This document shows, in pieces, positions 1-5,352 of a stretch of DNA of 8,583 bases. The DNA is taken from NCBI GenBank assembly GCA_900769885.1, contig CAAGIG010000035.1, forward strand, positions 1 through 8,583, written 5' to 3'. Every line of letters starts with the position of its first letter. The first letter of the stretch is position 1. Source of the DNA: Rikenellaceae bacterium (GTDB lineage Bacteria > Bacteroidota > Bacteroidia > Bacteroidales > UBA932). Below the pieces are notes generated by a model. That model was not told the origin of the DNA. It saw nothing but the letters and a program-made list of their open reading frames with translations, and ran no database searches. The position numbers and the translations under genes are program-made.

Positions 1-566
1 GCAGAGTTTCCAACAGAGAATACTTGATTGAATTGAAGACCAAGCTGAACAGCCGCTTCAAGAATGAATACGATAGTAGCACCCGAACCTGAGATCAATG
101 TAACACCTTTGGAACTAAGATTTGGAATAGGGTGTGTGAATACCCCTGCATAGTTCTGTGTCATAACACCGATACAGTTTGGTCCGATAAGTGAACAACC
201 TGTAGCATTGCAGGTTTCTACTATTTTTCTTTCGATTTCGGCTCCTTCTTTACTGTCTTCGCTGAATCCTGCAGAGAGGATGATGATAGCTTTGCAAGAT
301 TTTTTGTTGCAAAGAGTTTCAACTGCTGCTGTACAAAGTTTGGCAGGGATAGCCAAAATAGCGCAATCTACTGCAGGCAGATTTTCAACATCTCTGAAAG
401 ATTTAACCCCTTGGACTGTGTCGCATTTAGGGTTTACGACAAATAATTCGCCTTGATAATTAGAGTCTAAAAGATTTTTTAGGGTGGCTCCACCAGGTTT
501 GTGGATGTCATCTGAACCACCAACTACAACAATACTTTTAGGTGCAATTAATTCTTTTGTTATCAT
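1..566 (-). CDS. Acetate/acyl-CoA ligase (ADP-forming) family, N-terminal part, truncated by window edge
   Basis: Reading the minus strand from the ATG at 566-564 gives 188 uninterrupted codons running off the left edge, so only the N-terminal part is present. The translation opens with MITKELIAPKSIVVVGGSDD, a nucleotide-binding Rossmann start like the CoA-binding domain of ADP-forming acetyl-CoA synthetases. It continues with the family-like blocks FVVNPK (residues 42-47), ILAIPA (70-75), IIILSAGFSE (94-103), GPNCIGV (128-134) and LISGSGA (157-163). These enzymes interconvert acyl-CoA, ADP and phosphate with acyl acid, CoA and ATP, and often conserve energy in anaerobes. The succinyl-CoA-synthetase-like second domain with the catalytic histidine, and any ATP-grasp domain, lie outside the window. 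Family assignment is strong; substrate cannot be told. It is transcribed divergently from the MTA-salvage-like operon. Confidence 0.88.
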   Translation of the reverse strand, partial: MITKELIAPKSIVVVGGSDDIHKPGGATLKNLLDSNYQGELFVVNPKCDTVQGVKSFRDVENLPAVDCAILAIPAKLCTAAVETLCNKKSCKAIIILSAGFSEDSKEGAEIERKIVETCNATGCSLIGPNCIGVMTQNYAGVFTHPIPNLSSKGVTLISGSGATIVFILEAAVQLGLQFNQVFSVGNS

Positions 567-595
567 TTATTGAGTAATTACTTCTTTAATTCTTG

Positions 596-603
596 CAAAT
601 ATA
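596..603 (-). promoter_or_regulatory. Putative Bacteroides-type promoter -7 box for the acyl-CoA ligase
   Basis: On the minus strand these bases read TATATTTG, a full match to the Bacteroidetes sigma-ABfr -7 consensus TAnnTTTG. It lies 29 bp upstream of the ligase ATG, a sensible distance for a short leader. No convincing TTG-type -33 element is seen at the ideal spacing, so the call rests on the -7 box and its position. Confidence 0.5.
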
Positions 604-628
604 CGAAAATTATGTGAAGTTGTTACCC

Positions 629-644
629 CAATAATCGATAATTG
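629..644. promoter_or_regulatory. Imperfect palindrome between divergent promoters, possible operator
   Basis: CAATAATCGATAATTG equals its reverse complement at 14 of 16 positions and is centred on ATCGAT. It lies between the two outward-facing TATATTTG boxes, upstream of the minus-strand one, where a regulator could affect either gene. In AT-rich DNA a palindrome of this size can arise by chance, and no regulator gene is in the window. Confidence 0.25.
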
Positions 645-695
645 TGAAGAATTGTTTGAGAGGGACTTTTTTATGATTGTGGAAACAAAATTTAG

Positions 696-703
696 TATAT
701 TTG
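696..703 (+). promoter_or_regulatory. Putative Bacteroides-type promoter -7 box for the operon
   Basis: TATATTTG matches the Bacteroidetes -7 consensus TAnnTTTG exactly and lies 25 bp upstream of the first operon gene. A possible -33 element, ATTG at 676-679, is 16 bp upstream, somewhat closer than the usual spacing of about 19-20 bp. With tight gene spacing from 729 to 5295, this may drive the whole five-gene cluster. Confidence 0.5.
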
Positions 704-728
704 CTCAATTGTTTATTATTGAAGAAGT

Positions 729-1991
729 ATGAAATCTATTTTGATAAAGAATATATTGGTGGAAAATGAAAGGGTCGATATTCTGATTGAGGGAAATCGA
801 ATCTCAAAAATAGCGAAAGCTATTGATTTTCCGGCACAAAAGGTAATTGATGGCTCAAAAAAAGCTGTTATTCCCTCTTTTGTGAATATGCACACACACG
901 CAGGAATGACATTGTTCCGTGGTATCAGCGAGGATATGCCTTTGAATATATGGTTGGATGAGATCTGGAAGGCTGAGACCAAATTGACCGAAGAATTTGC
1001 TTATTGGGGAACAAAGCTTGCCTGTCTGGAAATGATCAAAACCGGTACCACTGCATTTGCAGATATGTATTGGTTCCCAGACAGATGTGCTGATGCGGTG
1101 ATAGAGAGTGGAATGAGGGCTTCCCTTTCGTTCTGTTTTCTGGATGGCGGTGACAAACAAAAGCAAATTAGGGAAAGGGATGAGTGTCAGAGAGTTTATC
1201 AGATATTAAAAGACAAGTCGGATAAAATACAATTTACCATATCTATTCACGGTCACTATACCGTTTGTGATGAAAATATGCTCTGGGCAACCGATTTCGC
1301 AAGGAACAACGGATTGTTGCTCCATACCCATTTGAGTGAAACAAAATCTGAAAATGATACACATATCGCAAAATATGGAGTCTCTCCGACAAAAAGACTT
1401 TACGATATGGGAATTTTGGGCAATGATATGATTGCAGCACATTCCCTATGGCTCAGTGATGAAGATATCGCAATGTATGCTGAAAAAGGGGTGACCGCAG
1501 TTCACAATATAAATTCAAATCTTAAACTTGCTTCAGGTTATCGCTTCAGGTACAATGAGTTAAAACAGGCAGGGGTGAATGTTGCAATCGGTACTGATGG
1601 TGCCGGTTCTTCAAATAATCTCGATATGTTGGAGGCAATGAAAACTTCTGCAATTGTTCAAAAAGCGTGGAGAGAGGATCCTGCGGCAATGCCATTGAAT
1701 GAATTGATGGATATGGGTTCTGCCAATGGAGCAAAGGCTCTGGGTCTGGATATGGGCAGAATTGAGGAAGGTGCACTTGCAGATATGTTGCTCATAGATA
1801 TGAATTCGACTTTCTTTATTCCAAACTTTGATTTCAAAGCAAATCTTATCTACTCAGCAAACAGTTCCTGCATTGATACAGTGATTTGCGATGGAAATAT
1901 TTTGATGGAGGGAAGGAAAGTGGAAGGTGAGGAGCAGATTATGGAAGAGGCTGCTGCTCAAATCAACAAATTTATTGAACTTGTAAAATAG
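729..1991 (+). CDS. mtaD: 5'-methylthioadenosine / S-adenosylhomocysteine deaminase-type amidohydrolase
   Basis: This 420-residue protein has the full layout of the MtaD/ATZ-TRZ amidohydrolases: a short N-terminal beta domain, the metal motif HTH (H55, H57) followed by GMTLFRG, HTHLSET (H199, H201, E204), AAHS with H238, HNINSNLKLASG (259-270) and GTDGAGSSNNLD with D290. Family members use one zinc or iron to deaminate the 6-amino group of MTA, SAH, adenosine or 5'-deoxyadenosine, releasing ammonia. The usual APHAPYT block is replaced here by IHGHYT (173-178), a local variant. The ATG at 729 follows the purine-rich GAAGAAG and a promoter-like box, and the N-terminus matches the family. The next gene, a nucleoside phosphorylase, starts 6 bp after the stop, and MtnA follows, which favours MTA or 5'-deoxyadenosine over cytosine- or guanine-like substrates. 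Other amidohydrolase activities remain possible. Confidence 0.85.
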   Translation: MKSILIKNILVENERVDILIEGNRISKIAKAIDFPAQKVIDGSKKAVIPSFVNMHTHAGMTLFRGISEDMPLNIWLDEIWKAETKLTEEFAYWGTKLACLEMIKTGTTAFADMYWFPDRCADAVIESGMRASLSFCFLDGGDKQKQIRERDECQRVYQILKDKSDKIQFTISIHGHYTVCDENMLWATDFARNNGLLLHTHLSETKSENDTHIAKYGVSPTKRLYDMGILGNDMIAAHSLWLSDEDIAMYAEKGVTAVHNINSNLKLASGYRFRYNELKQAGVNVAIGTDGAGSSNNLDMLEAMKTSAIVQKAWREDPAAMPLNELMDMGSANGAKALGLDMGRIEEGALADMLLIDMNSTFFIPNFDFKANLIYSANSSCIDTVICDGNILMEGRKVEGEEQIMEEAAAQINKFIELVK

Positions 1992-1997
1992 AATAAT

Positions 1998-2825
1998 ATG
2001 GATGAAAGATTAGTAGCAATAAATGAAGCTAAGGCATTCATTGAAAAGGCATTGTCAGGAAGAAAACCTCAGGTGGGAATTGTTCTGGGAAGTGGTTTGG
2101 GAAAACTTGCAGACAAAATTGAGTCTCCTGTCGTTATCAAATATTCCGATATTCCCCATTTTGTCAAATCTACAGCAATAGGTCACAAAGGAAATTTCAT
2201 TGCCGGTATGTTGGGTGGAAAATTTGTGATAGCAATGCAGGGACGATTCCATTTTTATGAAGGATATCCTATGGAAAAAGTGGTGCTGCCTATCAGAGTG
2301 ATGGTCAAACTTGGAATTGAAGCTTTGTTTGTTTCAAATGCTGCCGGTGGGGTCAATTATGATTATAAGGTAGGCGATTTGATGATTATCAAAGACCATA
2401 TAAATTTGTTGCCAAACCCATTAATCGGACCAAATCTTGAGGAGTTTGGCCCCCGTTTCCCCGATATGACCCGTCCATACGATTTGAAACTGATCCGTTT
2501 GGCAGAGGAATTATCTGCGGAATGTGGTATTGAACTTAGAAAAGGTGTTTATCTGGCAAGTACAGGTCCAACATACGAAACACCTTCAGAGTATAAGTAT
2601 TTCAGGACAATTGGAGCAGATGCTGTGGGGATGTCTACGATTCCTGAGGTGATAGTGGCGCGTCACAGTAATGTCCCTGTTTTTGGAATGTCTGTGATAA
2701 CCAATGAGGCTCACGACGATTATGCAGAGGATTTTGAGAATAATGGGGATGATGTGGTGATTGCTGCCGATCGTGCTGCCGATAAAATGACAACTTTGTT
2801 TACAAAATTAATAGAGAGAATATAG
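1998..2825 (+). CDS. punA: Purine nucleoside phosphorylase, trimeric PNP family (possible methylthioinosine phosphorylase)
   Basis: At 275 residues this is the normal size of the trimeric PNP/MTAP family. Visible landmarks are the phosphate loop GSGLG (31-35), H63 in GHKGN, RFHFYEG (83-89), NAAGG (114-118), GPTYETP with E194, GMST (211-214) and ITN with N236. Glu and Asn at the last two sites are the pair that selects 6-oxopurines in human PNP, so hypoxanthine or guanine nucleosides are the expected substrates. Where human PNP has NHEEV, with His257 touching the ribose 5'-OH 14 residues after Asn243, this protein has NGDDV with G250 exactly 14 residues after N236. That would make room for a 5'-methylthio or 5'-deoxy group, as needed to split the product of the upstream deaminase. 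It is 6 bp downstream of the deaminase and 2 bp upstream of mtnA. The family is certain; the 5'-modified substrate is inferred. Confidence 0.9.
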   Translation: MDERLVAINEAKAFIEKALSGRKPQVGIVLGSGLGKLADKIESPVVIKYSDIPHFVKSTAIGHKGNFIAGMLGGKFVIAMQGRFHFYEGYPMEKVVLPIRVMVKLGIEALFVSNAAGGVNYDYKVGDLMIIKDHINLLPNPLIGPNLEEFGPRFPDMTRPYDLKLIRLAEELSAECGIELRKGVYLASTGPTYETPSEYKYFRTIGADAVGMSTIPEVIVARHSNVPVFGMSVITNEAHDDYAEDFENNGDDVVIAADRAADKMTTLFTKLIERI

Positions 2826-2827
2826 TT

Positions 2828-3883
2828 TTGGAATCACTATTTAAAAACGATTCGGTCGAGTTCAACGAGTCGAAGGATGCTGTAGTTATTGTCGATCAGA
2901 CCCTTTTCCCCTGGGAGGAAAAGTTGATTGTTCTTGAAAATAAGGAACAAGTGTATGAGGCAATCAAGAAATTGAGAGTCAGAGGTGCTCCAGCGATTGG
3001 GGTGGCTGCTGCATACGGATTGTATATTTCTGTTGCAAAACTCCCCGATGATCCGATGATTTTTGAGTCGGAATTCATCTCTGCGAAGAACTACATAAAT
3101 TCATCCCGTCCTACTGCTGTGAATCTCTCTTATGCCTTGGAGAGAATGTACAGATGTTATTTGTTGCACAAAAATTTTCCTGTTCCTCAAATCAAAGCAG
3201 CACTTTATCTTGAGGCTCTCAGAATCAAGGAAGAGGATGTCAGGATGTGTGAGCAGATTTCAGAGAATGGAGCTACATTGATTACCCGTAAGGGGATGAG
3301 AATCCTGACCCATTGCAATGCGGGGCATTATGCTGTTTCAAGGTTTGGAACAGCTTTGGGACCTATATATCTTGCTCATAGTCGGGGACTTGAACCAATT
3401 GTATATGTAGATGAGACAAGACCTCTGATGCAAGGGGCGAGGATTACTGCTTATGAATTGCAGAAGGCTGGAATTGATGTTACTTTGCAATGTGATAATA
3501 TGGTATCATCTCTTATGAGAGCAGGTAAGGTCGATATGGTGATGCTGGGATGTGACAGAATTGCTGCAAATGGTGATGTTGTAAATAAAATAGGTACAAG
3601 CGGTATTGCTATTATGGCAAAATATTATGGAATACCTTTTTATAGTATTGGGCCTACTTCTACAATAGATCCTTCTACCCCAACAGGCAAGGAGATTGTT
3701 ATTGAACAGAGAGATGGGGCGGAGGTTACCGATTTGTATTTTGAGAAAAGGATTGCCCCTCAAGGGGTTAAGGTGTATAATCCTGCCTTTGATGTGACAC
3801 CTGCCGAATTGGTGACAGGTATAGTTACTGAAAAAGGAATTTTCAGAGCACCTTATGATTTTAGTAATTTAAAACTACGATAA
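2828..3883 (+). CDS. mtnA: S-methyl-5-thioribose-1-phosphate isomerase
   Basis: This 351-residue protein is a full-length MtnA, of the eIF2B-related isomerase fold. It shows RGAPAIGVAAAYG (52-64), THCNAG with catalytic C163, VDETRPLMQGARITAYEL (194-211), GCDRIAANGDVVNKIGT with catalytic D243, and PTSTIDPSTPTG further on. It converts the aldose 5-methylthioribose 1-phosphate to 5-methylthioribulose 1-phosphate; MtnA enzymes also take 5-deoxyribose 1-phosphate. The start is a TTG only 2 bp after the phosphorylase stop. No ATG exists between the upstream in-frame TAA at 2783 and this point, and a purine-rich GAGAG lies about 10 bp before it. The order deaminase, phosphorylase, isomerase gives consecutive reactions. 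Confidence 0.93.
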   Translation: MESLFKNDSVEFNESKDAVVIVDQTLFPWEEKLIVLENKEQVYEAIKKLRVRGAPAIGVAAAYGLYISVAKLPDDPMIFESEFISAKNYINSSRPTAVNLSYALERMYRCYLLHKNFPVPQIKAALYLEALRIKEEDVRMCEQISENGATLITRKGMRILTHCNAGHYAVSRFGTALGPIYLAHSRGLEPIVYVDETRPLMQGARITAYELQKAGIDVTLQCDNMVSSLMRAGKVDMVMLGCDRIAANGDVVNKIGTSGIAIMAKYYGIPFYSIGPTSTIDPSTPTGKEIVIEQRDGAEVTDLYFEKRIAPQGVKVYNPAFDVTPAELVTGIVTEKGIFRAPYDFSNLKLR

Positions 3884-3887
3884 TAAC

Positions 3888-4532
3888 GTGATTAAAAATT
3901 TAGTATTCGATTTAGGTGGAGTGTTGGTTCCTCTCAATAGAATTGCCTGTATCAGGGCATTTGATTCTGTTGTCGGATATAAAAACTTCGGAGAAGTGCT
4001 GCATCAGTATCGTCAGCTCGGATTTTTTGATCAGTTCGAGACAGGAAAGATTTCTGCAAGAAAGTTCAGGCAGATTATCAAGGGCGATGCCGCTCCGGTG
4101 GTGAATGGAAAGCCTCACGTGGTGACAGACAGGGAAATTGATTATTCTTTGAATTGTTACCTTGGGGAAATTCCTCAGGATAAGATAGATACATTGTTGT
4201 TCTTTAAGAATGACTATAGGATGCTGATGCTGAGCAATACCAATCCCATCGGTATGAAAAAGTGTCGCCAGCTCTTCTTGGACAAAGGATATAAGATCGA
4301 GAGTCTGTTTGAAAAACAATACCTTTCTTATAAAATGAAGATGGCAAAACCTAATCGGGAAATTTTTGAGAAGATGATCAAAGATGCAAAAATTCTCCCC
4401 GAAGAGACTTTGTATATCGATGATTCTCCTGCAAATATCGCGATGGGCAAGGAGTTAGGTTTTCACGTGTTATTGTACAATCCAAAGGAAGATTTGTATG
4501 TTAAAATTTCTGAGTATCTCGAGCGGCAGTAG
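3888..4532 (+). CDS. HAD-superfamily hydrolase, subfamily IA-like (YihX-like phosphatase)
   Basis: The 214-residue protein carries all four HAD motifs: motif I FDLGGVLV with nucleophile D8, motif II LSNTN with S116, motif III K154 in AKPNREIF, and motif IV YIDDSPANI with D178-D179. The usual second aspartate of motif I (DxD) is G10, as in YihX-type sugar phosphatases and the N-terminal domain of epoxide hydrolases, so activity is likely but not guaranteed. The helical cap between motifs I and II (about residues 15-100) is of the IA kind. The GTG start lies 4 bp after tandem stop codons of mtnA and gives the expected MIKNLVFDLGG opening. It is not the MtnX or MtnC type. Co-transcription suggests a phosphosugar of the upstream route as substrate, but this is inference. 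Its last 11 codons overlap the next gene. Confidence 0.85.
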   Translation: MIKNLVFDLGGVLVPLNRIACIRAFDSVVGYKNFGEVLHQYRQLGFFDQFETGKISARKFRQIIKGDAAPVVNGKPHVVTDREIDYSLNCYLGEIPQDKIDTLLFFKNDYRMLMLSNTNPIGMKKCRQLFLDKGYKIESLFEKQYLSYKMKMAKPNREIFEKMIKDAKILPEETLYIDDSPANIAMGKELGFHVLLYNPKEDLYVKISEYLERQ

Positions 4533-5295
4533 CGGGAATTGTTATTATTTGGGCAATGAGCAGACTGCATTGCTTGTGGATGTGGGTGTCGGTTACAGAA
4601 CAATCAAACAGAGAATGGCATCTGTTGGGGTTGATATAAATACGGTGGAAATGATTATGATAACTCACGACCACGTGGATCATATCAAAGGGTTGGGAAG
4701 TGTCACTTCGCGCCTTTCAGTTCCTGTATTTGCTACTTCCACTTTACATACAGCCATTGAACGCAAATGTACCGCCGATTCAATTTATGGTTGCAGACGG
4801 GTGGTCAAAAAGGATTTTCAATTTGAGAACAGAGGGGTGAAATTTGTCCCTTTTGAGGTGCCTCACGATGCAACTGAAACATTGGGATATTTTATCGATT
4901 TCTTCGGGACAAAGTTTGTGTTCCTGACTGACTTGGGAAAGGTTCCCGATAAGGCTATTCAGTATTGTCGCATAGCAGATTATATAATTTTGGAGTCAAA
5001 CTACGATGTCGATATGCTTATTCACGGGCCGTATCCTATTGAGTTGAGAGCCAGAATTATGGGGGAAATAGGTCACTTGAGCAATGAGGACTGTGCGAGA
5101 GTGCTGAGATTGGTTTGTCCTTATAATGAGAATCTTAAAGGGGTCTTTTTATGCCATATCAGTAAAGAGAACAATACTCACGATAAGGCATATCAGTGTT
5201 CTTTGGATTCTTTGCAAAAAGTCAATATCCGTGTTCCTGAGGATATCTCATTGGTGGCATTGCCCCGAACAGAAATTGCTGAATTTAATCTGTGA
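4498..5295 (+). CDS. Metallo-beta-lactamase-fold hydrolase, YycJ/WalJ-like
   Basis: The 265-residue protein opens with LSISSGSSGNCYYL, the typical start of YycJ/WalJ-like proteins, followed by the two-metal motif HDHVDH (57-62), PHDATETLGY (122-131), TDLG with D145 (144-147), ESNYD (166-170), GHLSNED (192-198) and LCHISKENNTHD (218-229). This is a complete metal site. Relatives act as small phosphodiesterase or nuclease-like enzymes (YycJ/WalJ is a 5'-3' double-stranded DNA exonuclease linked to DNA metabolism), and many are uncharacterised. The ATG at 4498 lies inside the HAD gene, giving a 35-bp overlap in another frame; conserved residues begin immediately, so this start is secure and suggests translational coupling. 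A link to the nucleoside route is not evident, and it may simply share the transcript. Confidence 0.87.
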   Translation: MLKFLSISSGSSGNCYYLGNEQTALLVDVGVGYRTIKQRMASVGVDINTVEMIMITHDHVDHIKGLGSVTSRLSVPVFATSTLHTAIERKCTADSIYGCRRVVKKDFQFENRGVKFVPFEVPHDATETLGYFIDFFGTKFVFLTDLGKVPDKAIQYCRIADYIILESNYDVDMLIHGPYPIELRARIMGEIGHLSNEDCARVLRLVCPYNENLKGVFLCHISKENNTHDKAYQCSLDSLQKVNIRVPEDISLVALPRTEIAEFNL

Positions 5296-5352
5296 TGAAT
5301 TAGGGCGTTTATTTTTTGCATCTTATCGATTTTTACACGATTTATAAATAAT

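Noticed and set aside
208..456. Plus-strand open frame of 82 codons
   Set aside because: It lies antisense to the acyl-CoA ligase, whose minus-strand frame shows clear family motifs; the plus-strand product resembles nothing.
5310..5318. Promoter -7 box upstream of the PEGA/FISUMP gene
   Set aside because: The bases read TATTTTTTG, one T too long for TAnnTTTG, and no supporting -33 element is seen.
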